Positions 19,560 through 30,390 of a stretch of 64,000 bases of DNA are shown here, piece after piece. The notes under the pieces were generated by a model that saw only the letters and a program-made list of their open reading frames with translations, made no database searches and was not told the DNA's origin. The DNA comes from Dipetalonema caudispina (taxonomy: Eukaryota > Nematoda > Chromadorea > Rhabditida > Onchocercidae): positions 1 through 64,000 of the forward strand of contig JABVXV010000162.1 in the NCBI GenBank assembly GCA_013365325.1, written 5' to 3'. The stretch's first letter is position 1; each line of letters opens with the position of its first letter. Made by a program: the position numbers and the translations under genes.

Positions 19560-19790
19560 GTTCATGATTGGAATAATAATACTGATAACAATACTGATGA
19601 TAATAGTGGTCAATAATAGCATTGATAGTGATGATGATGATGATAGTGATAATATTACTGATAGTGAAGATGATGATGATGATGATGATAACAGTATTGA
19701 TAGTGATGATATTACTGATAGTAGTGATGATGATGATGATGCTGATAGTGATAATATAACTGATAGTAGTGATGATAATGACATGATTGC
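19560..19790. repeat. (GAT)n-rich imperfect microsatellite
   Basis: Clusters of GAT separated by AGTGAT and ATTACTGATAGT units repeat several times, so a larger composite unit is visible. The plus-strand translation is an acidic S/D-rich run and the minus-strand one an S/L-rich run. Both are by-products of the repeat. Confidence 0.85.
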
Positions 19791-20029
19791 TAACTTATTG
19801 TGTTGCTGTAGCAACGATGTTGATCGAAAACGCGACACTATCTGTATGTGTTTAGCATTGCATTGATTAACGTCTTATTTCAGTGTATTATCGGCTTCAA
19901 GCAACACTTTTTCCCATCTCTCGAATTCTTCCTTTCTTTCTTATGGAAGGTCATTCAGCTACCATTACCTTAACTCTTTTTCCTTCTACCTCTACCTCTT
20001 CCTATCACTTCCTCTACTTTTTCCTTTCC

Positions 20030-20310
20030 CTCTCTCTCTCTCTCTCTCTCTCTACCTCTACCTCTACCTCTCACTGTATCCGCAATGTACCGAACTGTTC
20101 GCTTCATCACTACTACTTCCACTACTACTACTACCACTACTACTATTACTACTAACTACTACTACTATTAATACTACTAATTGTTACTAATTACTACTCC
20201 TACTAGTACTATAACCTAAGCTTAAGAAGCGCATTAATAATAGTAATAGTAACAATAACAATAATATCATTATCACTGTTATTGTTGTTGTTGTTGTTGT
20301 TGTTATTGTT
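20030..20310. repeat. Cluster of (CT)n, (CTA)n/(ACT)n and (TTG)n microsatellites
   Basis: CT repeats at about 20030-20072 pass into CTACCT units. They are followed by ACT units at about 20108-20185 and by a TTG array at about 20279-20310. Together with the GAT array just upstream, four kinds of repeat lie within 750 bp. Confidence 0.85.
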
Positions 20311-21600
20311 ATAATAATAGCAATATATATGTATGTTTGCAAATTAATTTTGATCATTATTTGAATGAAAAAAAAATATTAGCATTAACAAATTTATGCA
20401 AAAAAATTAAAGGAAAAAATGATTATATACAATCATTTTTTTTCCTTTTCTTTTTGTTTTTTTTTTTATATTTGCTTATTAACATTTGCATATTCAAATA
20501 TTTATTTATGGTATTTTTTGTTTTTTTATTTTTCTTATTCTTGTAAAATTTTTAATGTAATTGATACTTTGTTAATTGAGTAGATGAAAATGTGGTTCAT
20601 TTGTGCTATAAATTTCTATTTCAGAAAATTATTGCTCAAATTGTTATTGTTAATTGTACTATTATTTACTACTTATTTTACTTTGTATTTTTGCGAAATT
20701 TTTATCACTTTATTAGTGTTAATGTATGAGAAAAAAAAAAAAAAAACAAAAAAACAAAAAAGGAAAAAATTCTCAATTACTTTAAAAATATCATCCATAA
20801 GCATATTTAAATTTAAAATAAGCTTTAATAATACTAACAAATTCATGCATATATATGTATATACTTTTTTACATTATGATAGATTATCCGGTTTATTAAG
20901 CATTATTTTAAATAACATATTCCGGATACATTTTATTTCATACCTTCTCTTTTCTCCTCATCTAATATCCTAATTTGAATATGCCCATTTAAATTTTTTT
21001 TTTTTTCTTACCTCATTCTATTCGGATTTTTTTTGGATAATTCATTTCCATTTAAGAGAATCTAAAGTTTCATTATTCTTCATGTAGTTATTGTTCATCG
21101 TCTATTATCTTCTTCCGTCGTGACATCATTACATTTTGTTGTTAATTATGATAATTTTGAATTCCCATCAAAATACGAACAATGGAGACGCTTGGTGAAG
21201 GTAATATGTGACGAGTACGAATTAACTGGAATTTTAAAAATGCTGAATAATTGGTTTTAGTAAAGGACGAATAGTTCTTATTTCTTTCTTCCTTTTCCCA
21301 TACAAAAATTGAACTCTTTTCAACTTGAACAATAAAAAATTTTTGCATTCTTTAACAAATGAAATTAAATTTCGCCAATACTAACACTTTCTTTTTTTTC
21401 CATTCTTTTTTCTTCCTCTTTTTTTTATTCTTATAACTAGGTGATAAAGTTATGAATTGAGATAAGCAGTTCGGGAAAATCTTTTAAATAAGAAAAACGA
21501 TTAATGAAATGAAACAATTGTAGGTTTAAAATCTTATGTCAACATAAGGATTTTTTTAAATCTACACCATATTCGAATATTATGAACTTTCAAAATTCCT

Positions 21601-21658
21601 TTCAAATAATTAATTAGTAAATCTCGAGGTAAACCTCGAGATTTACTAATTATTTGAA
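21601..21658. repeat. Near-perfect inverted repeat (hairpin) 340 bp before the syndapin start
   Basis: The right arm, 21633-21658, is the exact reverse complement of the left arm apart from one 4-base insertion (AATT, near 21612) in the left arm. The spacer is only two bases (21631-21632). The stem is 26 bp and includes the XhoI-like core CTCGAG in both arms. A two-base loop argues against a microRNA precursor. A fold-back duplication or a small palindromic element is more likely. Confidence 0.85.
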
Positions 21659-21983
21659 ATTTTTAAGCTATATTTGGTTTTAAATTCGAAGCGTTAACAA
21701 ACAAACATTTGTACTTCAAACATTTTCTTAACTTAAAGATTTTCTTTTATGTATAGCTGTTATCTTTTCAAAGAATTATAATTTTGCTATTTAATGAAAA
21801 AATAAGCTGGAAATTAAATCATAAAATTGAAGTTAAATAAATTTTCTTTTCTAAAACTATAATGATGTAATATTTTATGTATTTTTAAATATATCACTCG
21901 TCATTTGATAACGAAACGTTTACCACCGTTGGATATTTTTGCTTTTTTTTTCCGTTGCAAAAATTTATTTACCAATTAATGCT

Positions 21984-21997
21984 ACTATTTCTCAGAT
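21984..21997 (+). promoter_or_regulatory. Splice acceptor directly before the syndapin ATG
   Basis: A CTATTTCTCAG acceptor ends at 21995 and the ATG begins two bases later at 21998. This is the usual position of a spliced-leader trans-splice site in nematodes. It could also be an ordinary cis acceptor for a 5' untranslated exon upstream. It supports choosing 21998 as the start. Confidence 0.5.
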
Positions 21998-24900
21998 ATG
22001 GCAGATACAACGTCATTTTACGATATTGGCGGATATCGTGAAAATGTTCGACGTTATAAGGAAGGTATTGAACAACTCACTGATATCCAAACAATGATTA
22101 AGGTTCCTTTTTTTGTTTCCTTTCCCTCTCTTGTACATTTTCTCAGCAGTTTTTCTTGTTTTAATATTTTCATTTTCTAACCATTTAATGTAGTAATTTA
22201 GTATATGATTATTAAAGCTTCTTTTTTCTTCACTATCTATTCCATTTTGTTATAGAATTTTTTTTTCTTGTTCAGAGATTTTCATTTATATCTGTTTGCT
22301 TTTTCACGTGCTTGTTATAACATTCATAGCTATTGCAAGTTTTAAGTTTATAACAAACGTAAATTTTATGTATGATTATACTATTTTTGCGTTTTCTCTC
22401 ATCCATTTTGTTATCTGATTTCTTTCGTTTTAGCATATTTCCTATATGTTTTCATGTATCTCTTATTACAGGCGATACTATCATTTCTTTGCATTCTGAA
22501 TTCTATAAAAGTTCATATACAACCTCTTATAGGTTCATAGGTATCCTTTTGGTGGAATATTAAGATGTTTTTAAATGTCATCATGCATGATTGAAATATA
22601 GATTACGTCAGAAAGGATGTATAATTATAGTTTGGGAAGAATAAATATTCTTTCCTGTAATTTGTTGTTGTAATTTTCTTTTTATTTAGTAGATTTTCGC
22701 TGGTTTCAATCATTAACATATATTTATTTTAGGAAAGGATAGATATTGAAACAAATTACAACAAATGCTTGCAAATTTACTACGACAAATGGTCCGATCA
22801 TGTTGGTGGTTTAGCAAAATCAGCAATACAGGCGGTTTGGAAAGATGTGTTGGAGGAAAGCATGGAATTACAACGATTACATGCAAATGTTCGAGATCGG
22901 ATATGTGACGAGGTTACTTGCTTTTGAGCTTAGTAGGGAAATGCAGTACATAATACTGATATGGATTAGTTTTACCGCATGGTCACTATTTTCTGCGAGC
23001 AGAAAGATTAACGTAGGTGGCGTGAAGTTTGTTAGATTAAAATCAGGCGCATATTTTGAGGGTACATATTTTTTTTAAACTTGAAGACTTGTATAATTTC
23101 ATGAACTTCTTTGCATGCTGTTAGATTCGAAACTTTATTGTATTTGATTTAAGCATTATTTTATAGTTGTTTTCCTTTTTTGAAGCTTATTGCATCAGAA
23201 GTATCGACAGTTATTACCAGCAGGTGTTTAAACATTAGTTTGGCCATTATGATCTCCTCCTAAGACAAATGTATGGTTATATCAGGCAGCATTGTTGTCA
23301 CCATATCAAATGATATACTTAAACATCACAGTCCAGATAAATCTGGACATCACAATGAGCAGATACTTTCTTTCAGATTCTGAAGACAGTTACGCTTTAT
23401 CTAAAAGAGAATCATCATCCATCGGCATTTCGGGCATCAAAAGAAACGCGTGAAGTTGAAGATGATTTTGAGAGAGCACAACGATCCTGGCGACGACAAT
23501 TCGAAAAAGTTGAAAAAGCCAAGAAAGCTTATCATGTAGCAGCAAGATCAGAACGATCCGCCCAAATACAGGTGAAAATTAATTGAATTCTTCTGCTCAT
23601 TCTAAACCCTACAAGAAAATCAAAACATAGCTATGGACTGAAGACTCTCACGTTTACGCTTGACTTTTTTTTTGATTTGAAGATTGTGATTCCAGATATT
23701 TTTGAGACTTTATTTTTCAAATAATTCATACAAATAAATTCAGATGAAAAATGCATGTGGCGATGCAGCCCTCTCACCGGATATGCAATCGAGATATCAT
23801 GATCGTTATCAGAAATGTCAAGATGAACTGGCGAAATCCGAAAAAGTTTATCGTTCTACATTGGACGATTTATACCTCTTGAAAAAAAATTACGTATCGC
23901 ATATGAATGATGTATGTTATACACATATATACACTATCAAATGCTCATTATTATTTTATTTTCCTCCTTTCTCATTTCCTTTCCATATATACTTTTGTTC
24001 TTTTCGACTTCATAAATGTTGATTATGATCGATTTTTTCCAAACTGACTTATAGTCTTTTGTAAAATGTTCTTAAAATATAAATGAAGTCGTTTTACTAT
24101 CGAAAGATCGATTGTGTTTTTTTCAGGTCTTCGAAGCATGTCAAATGAAGGAACTGAAACGTTTGAAATTTACTTTTGAGATGCTTTCCAATCTGCAAAA
24201 AGTCTGCTCCGATTTAGCATCTGCTACGAAGTAATAATAACATTTATTGAGTGTAGTTAATTGCGAATTTGAAGTGTCAAATAATTACTTGAATACCAGT
24301 TCATGATGTCATGTCAGTGTTGGTTATGATTTCGTGAATTAATTGAAAACTTTTAATGTTCCACTAGTAATTAATTCATTTATTTTAGACCAGTAATTTA
24401 TTATCAAGCTTATGATATTGTATGGGTGTAAGATTTTGTATCACTACTGTTAAATGAGATAAATATGGAAAATTTATCATATTTACAGATTGAATCATTT
24501 GCATCGTAATTTGGAAACGAAATTTGTCACGGATAATACTCGTTTCAATAACGACTTGGAAAATTGGTCAAAAAAGTATGGTCCTGAATGTGAAACCAAA
24601 TGGCCAGTTTTTGAGGTGAGTTTACAACAGAATGGATAACTGTACACAAAATATATTTATTTCGTGGTAAGTGTATAGGTTTTTTTCCATTTAACTTCCA
24701 TTTACACGCGGAATATTTTGCAATTAATTCTAGCCATTCATACCGTCGTTGAGTTCTATTACATCCCGGAAAAAGAAGAAGGATGGCGAAGTTGTCCTTA
24801 TGAAACAAACATTCAAAGATGATGATGGTCATGGTAATTCAATCTACTCGACTCCGAGTTCAATCTTGCAAAGTACTCAGTTAACGACGCCAAGTTCCAT

Positions 24901-25900
24901 ACCTACTAAAACATTCGTAAGTGTTTTGTGACAATTAATCCATGTCCTTTTTACGATTGAAACCTGAAAACTGATGAATTGTCACGATGTAAAAATATGA
25001 AATTTTTCAACGTTTTGCCAAGATTTCAGATTTATTTGAGGATTTGAGTTCTTGAATTTTAAGATTCCTGATATTGAGGAGGTCCCTGTGGATCGTGCTA
25101 ATGGGACATTATCGAAAAATAAGACGGAATCAGTCACTGTGCAAAATTGCAAGGAACCGACTTCATCAGTCTCGACACATCCACATACCGATCAATCCTC
25201 AATGATTGTTGTCGATGTGGATAATGCCGACAATAAGCCTGGTGAATCCTCGCCTACCGAGGATGTTAAGCCTTATACAGCAAAAGTACTTCATGATTAT
25301 GATGCTCAAGACGATGATGAATTATCTCTCAAGAAAGGTATTTCAAAACTTACATCAGTTAACATTGAGTTAATAAGAATGAAATGATTTCTTCGCTATA
25401 TTTTCCCATTTTCATGTGCAGTTTGAATCATTTTTCACAATAAATTCTTTTTTTCTTTCTCTTTGATCAGCTTTTGGATGAAGCTTGGCCAGCTTTTTGA
25501 GCACAAGTGTAAATTATCATAGCTAGTTGTCTTATTCTCATTCATTTCTCTCTCTTTTCCCCTCTTCTTCCTCCACTTTGTCCTTAAAGAGCTCGTTTTC
25601 ACTAAGCTTTAGTAATGCTTCTTTTTTTGGCAAGCAGGAAATTATCGTTGATATCATTTACCCAAGTAATTCGCCTATCATCATGTTTATGTTTTCCAAG
25701 TAATTAATTCCTTTTTTTGTTTAATGTTTATTATTGTTTATTTGCTCCAAAAGTAATTTGTTCGACAGTTAAGGCTTTTGTCATTATTTTTAGGTGAAAG
25801 AATCACTGTGCTTAGTGGTCCGGACCACTTGAACTGGAGTTTGGGTATGAAGGATGAGCGAACCGGTTTCTTTCCAGCTTCATTCGTACAAAAGCTATAG
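21998..25900 (+). CDS. sdpn-1: Syndapin/PACSIN, F-BAR and SH3 domain protein
   Basis: Syndapins bind and bend PI(4,5)P2-containing membrane and link endocytosis to actin through the SH3 domain. Coding exons are 21998-22102, 22733-22912, 23377-23571, 23744-23911, 24127-24230, 24489-24615, 24734-24916, 25064-25337 and 25794-25900 (TAG). All phases fit and the product is 480 residues, close to the family length. Residues 1-293 align with the PACSIN F-BAR domain: TSFYDIGGYRENVRR against vertebrate DSFWEVGNYKRTVKR, ASKETREVEDDFERAQ, VFEACQ and KWPVFE. A basic run (SRKKKKDG) follows at about 304-311, then an S/T-rich linker without NPF motifs. The SH3 domain covers about 425-480. In it the ALYDY motif reads VLHDY and the final ANY reads ASF. 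The acceptor of exon 8 (TTTTAAG) is weak. Confidence 0.95.
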
Positions 25901-26900
25901 TGATGTATAGGGGGAAAGCGTTTTATTTTCCGTTGCCATTTTAGGTAATTAATGATAATAGTGGTTGTGACTATTGAACTTTATCGTAATTTTAAATCCT
26001 GATTTATTTTATTTTTTTTTTATTAATGATCTGTTCTATATTGATTTTAAAGTGTAAGAGTAGTAAGTTATGTTATTGTATTATGACTTGTCCTGCTCCA
26101 GTTATACATTCTATTTTTTTTATGCCTGAAAATATTCCATCGCTCTCATTTGCTTCCAATCTATGTTCTGGTATTATTCAATTCCAATTTATTAATTATT
26201 CACTATTAAGAGGAAGAAATCTCAAAATTTGCTTCCAGCATAAATCACCACTGAAGCCTAAAGATCTTTCTGAAATGGCACATCTAGCAAGATTCATGTG
26301 ATCAGACTTGTTCAAACGTTACTTGGAATGAAATTAAACATGCCTGATATTTTCATTACATAATTCATTTACTACAACAGACTTTTATATGCTAGCTGTT
26401 ATACTCCTCTATCTTCAGCACTACCATCATTTTCTCTGCATTCAACGTTTCGTGAAATTAACTCCTCCATCTGTTAAATTGCTAATTCACTTGCTATTCA
26501 CGGAATGACACACCTAGCGTGATGATGATTTATCTGAAAACAAATCCTAGACGGCAAATTATGCTTAATCAGGTCAAAATAATGCCAAAATTTTACTGCT
26601 TAATTGGTTTTGGTCTATTATAACCCAGGCGATAATTTATCAATTAGCTAAAAATCATGGTTGTGTTCAAGATGAACGATAATGATGGTAAAGAATAAAT
26701 GAGGAATCATGATTCGCGCTGTTGTATCTTCCTCTAGTCATCGTAATTATTTCTGTTCACAATTAAATTAAGTTGTTTTTATACAAAGTTTAGCCGCATT
26801 GACAATTAATTGTCAGTTTTCCTACTAATATTATTACATGCAATTCACTAATCGTTCCTGAAATTCTAATGCTCCATTTGGTTGCCTTATGTTTTAACAA
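25901..26900 (+). other. Probable 3' untranslated region and flank of the syndapin gene
   Basis: This kilobase has few homopolymers compared with the rest and no exon that I can extend from the syndapin reading frame. The first AATAAA in the plus direction is at 26694-26699. If used, it would give a 3' UTR of about 0.8 kb. A 91-codon open frame near 26027-26301 is probably incidental. Confidence 0.35.
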
Positions 26901-27011
26901 ATATTCATTCTTTTTTTTTCTTTTATTTTTTGAAAAAAGTAATTTTATTTCTTATAAAATTAAACAATTTCCATTGGTTGTTACATTCGAGTTTTACATA
27001 TATCCTAACTT

Positions 27012-27556
27012 TCACATATCCAAGGGAATAATGTCTAACAAATAAAATCCCTTAGTGTTGAGTCGATTTTTCATAAAATATGCAAAATTGTGAAATAGTT
27101 GGAAGTAATGAAGCATATATGATTCATTCACAACACTACATTTAATATTATCCACAGCTAATCCCATTTTTGATGATGTATGTGGAATGAGAAAATACCA
27201 GTTATTTTCAGCAAATCTGTTAGTGGTGAATTCTCGTTGAGTGTTTTTTTTTTTTTTTTTTTTTTTCACCTTCCAAATAAAACAAAACTTTAGCTTTTAG
27301 TGACTATTTTCAAGAAAGAAGCCTAATTGTTGGTAATCACTGATCATTGTTTAATGAGGTCTAACATTCATCCAAATGTATGAAAATTTAATTAATTGCG
27401 ATGAAAAGATTACGTCTGGACGATGGTCATTTGAAAAGTCTCTGCATCATCTTCTATTGATTCTTTCAATTGCAAAAAATTCCTGAATATCCGGACATTT
27501 TCCCACTTCGTATTTCTTTCATAAATAATTAACAAGTTTAGATGATAACTTAACTC
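27012..27556 (-). CDS. Possible minus-strand two-exon gene, 5' partial, unrecognised
   Basis: On the minus strand, 27556-27414 is open for 47 codons and includes KWENVRIFRNFLQLKESIED. It has a donor (GAC then gtaatc) in phase 2. An acceptor ending ACTAACAG at 27219-27217 begins an exon 27216-27012 that joins in exactly that phase. This exon continues for 67 codons (TFAENNWYFLIPHTSSK...LDIIPLDM) to TGA. The intron would be 197 bp. The gene would lie tail-to-tail with syndapin. I do not recognise the protein and see no start codon in the first exon, so more exons would be needed upstream. Matching phase can occur by chance one time in three. Confidence 0.25.
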
Positions 27557-30350
27557 TTAGCACAATGCCTTAGTGACTTACATGTTGAATTTTAACAATT
27601 TTGCTGTTGCCATTGAAATTATCGATCTCATTAATGCTATAAATTATAAAATTAGATCAAATAAAATAAATGCAATTTTTTTTTTTTTTTTTTAAATTAA
27701 CCCATCGATAAATGTGAAATATTGTTACTTCTAACGAAATTATCACTTATTATTGATTGGTGATATAAATGAATGATGTGTAAAGTGTTGTGTAATTAAT
27801 TGAAGTAATAGTAGCAATTATAAAAGTATGCTCATTATAAACAGAATACATTTGTTAACTTTTTCATAACTTCATCCTTCCCTCTTCTTTTTCAATTACA
27901 CAATAGTAGTATATCATGAAACTAATAACTATCATTCTTTTGTATTTAATTATAAAATTTTAAACTTTCGTTTCATTTGATACATGAACAAAATATCCCA
28001 TGAAACATATTTCTTCTCTCCATTATTGAAAGTTATTTTCGACAAATTTTAAAATCTTTTTTAACAAATGCTTTATTATTAGTAAGTAGGAAAAATCGAA
28101 GTAACTAACATATACATAACCAAATGGATGTAAAAACTTCTATGCTAATATTTCTATCAATTTAATATTATAGTAATATGAATGATAATAATGATAATGA
28201 TAACGATTAAAGCGGGTAGTATAAAGAAGGAGAAATGATGAAACGACAAAATAGGATTGATTTTTATGATATATATATATATATATGAATGGGGCTAGAC
28301 AGAGGTTATTTTGATTGTTGTTTAGTTTGACGTATTTTTCTATTTTGATTTGTATAGAGCGAAAAATATATGTTAGCTAAACGGATGGCACCTGTTTCTA
28401 AATGGTTTTTTTTTTTTTTTTTTTTTTTTTTTATTTCAAAAACATAACATACACATTCTTCAATGATTTTTCCCATCTCTCTTCTTTTTCATTCCCTTTC
28501 AAAAACTTCATTGCTTCTTTCATTTCTCATCTATACATATTTATAAATTTATAAATAAATGATGTTGCATTTATTTTATTTAAAATTGAAATTTAATTTA
28601 AGTCTTTTCTTTTCCTCTTTGTCAATTTGTTTCTTTTCTTTTTTTTTTTTTCTCTCCAACTTTTTGTATAACTATAAGTAATATTTTGAAAAAAAAAAAA
28701 AAAAAAAGTTGATTTATTCGGTTTATTTCTCAATAATAGTTGTTATTTTATAAAATGGTAAGAATTAGAACGATTAATGTATATTTTAATTTGTACAAAA
28801 CAGCTATAAGATTGGTAATAATGCAAAATTAAAATATTTTTTCTTTTTAATTTAAATTAGAAAAAAATTGATATCCGAAATAGTTTCTGGACAATTTTTC
28901 ATGGAAAAAAAATATATGTATAAAAACTAAATTAATTTAATTAATTTATGATAATTGTATTGCTATTTTCTAAAATTAATTGTTATTTTTGTAGTAATTT
29001 TTTGACTTCTAAAATTTGCATTTCTTATTGTAAATTCTGTCATTGGTACTTATTTCATCTATTGATTTACAATTGATTGAAACTAATTTGAAAAGTGTTA
29101 TTTGCATTATTGATAACAATCATGCTGTTATTTATCAATAATTTTCTTTTTGAAAAAAATTTTTTCATTTTTCTCCTGCCATTATAACTTTTGTATATCA
29201 TTGTTGGACAAAGATCATAATAGTAGGAAAGTAAATATAAATTTTGGAAAAAAAAAAGTATGCTTTCATTATTTTCCTTTTTTTTTTTTTTTTTTTGTTT
29301 CTCGACATTTACATTTGAGGATTACATTTATCAATCATATTCAATTCATTTCATGAAGTCAACAAGTATATTCTCTGATCAAAATTTTATTTAAAATACT
29401 TTCTGACAATCTACATTTTCATCATCTGTTGATTGATAATTAAAAGGTTACTGTCTTTTTCTGTTTTTCTCTTTCTTTTCCCTCCCGTGAATTTTGTTAT
29501 TTGTAATAATGTGACATTTGATTTTTGTTCATTTCAATTTTCTGTCAATTTCGATTTTATTATTTTGATGTTCCACTTTTTAATACGGCGGTTTCAGTTT
29601 TTGAGTTCGAATATTTTCAATTCTTCCATTTTACTTTTCAAATTCAAATTTCTTGATTGTTCTATTTTAGTTTTTAAATTTAAACGCTTTTATTTTCACT
29701 ATTTTAAGATGGCATTTCTTTGTTGCAATGTAAGTAACCATTTTCTTTTCCTTTTTTTTTTTTTCTCTCTCTCTCTCCTTGAAATTGCTCTTTATTCTTG
29801 GATAATTGTTAAAGTATGAAATGTTTCTTTTGAAACATGAAAATGGACGATTAAGAAATTCTCTTTCTATAAATGAATGTAGAATTTATTTATTTATTTA
29901 AATAATATAAAAGGAATCTGGCAAGTTCTCAATTACATAAATGAAATATGGAAACATTTGCTTCAAGAAGTGGGAAAAAACTTCAATATTCTTTATCAAT
30001 TTTATTATCACTGTTAAATTACTGTTATTACTAAAATCATTATCATCATCGTCAATTAACAATTAGTGTGATGAAAGATTTGATTATTGTAGGGAATATT
30101 TTGGAATTTTAGCTTGATTAGATTGAATTATAGTCATAATCTAAAACTTTTTTAACTTTAACAAAGAAAATCGTTTATGTAATTTTGCTAAGTGTGCAAA
30201 AATTGGGCATTTAAAAATTTTTTGGTTTTAATTAAAAGATGAAATAATCAATCAAGTAGTCTTTTTTTTGTTTTCATTGTTACTCTCATGGTTCATAATC
30301 ATCAAAATCATTATTGTGCAGGATCTATCATCTTTCCCTTGATTATTCTT

Positions 30351-30351
30351 T

Positions 30352-30389
<38 letters not shown>

Positions 30390-30390
30390 T
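30351..30390. repeat. (ATC)n microsatellite
   Basis: About 13 uninterrupted ATC units. Confidence 0.95.

Larger units (their letters stand above)
10800..21997. other. Intergenic stretch of about 11 kb, no convincing gene
   Basis: The stretch is dominated by T tracts (for example 16948-16983), A tracts and microsatellites: GA at 12521-12544, CT at 13049-13095, GATT at 18369-18383, CAAT at 18738-18756, and a mixed cluster at 19560-20310. The longest open frames are low-complexity translations of these repeats or hydrophobic F/L/I/K-rich runs. One stretch at 12796-12945 is open in two plus-strand frames and is listed separately. I see no tRNA or rRNA. Confidence 0.7.

Noticed and set aside
19530..19866. 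Acidic S/D-rich ORF (plus) and S/L-rich ORF (minus)
   Set aside because: Both follow the GAT repeat. Beyond the repeat there is only a short tail and no splice sites.
10761..21997. Operon joining the PI 4-kinase and syndapin
   Set aside because: The gap is about 11 kb and the kinase has its own close AATAAA. Nematode operon gaps are typically a few hundred bases.
23331..23348. 18-base palindrome GTCCAGAT-AA-ATCTGGAC in a syndapin intron
   Set aside because: It is a perfect 8-bp stem but short enough to occur by chance, and nothing around it suggests a functional hairpin.
26026..26301. ORF of 91 codons after the syndapin stop
   Set aside because: It lies where the syndapin 3' UTR should be, has no splice sites and shows no homology.
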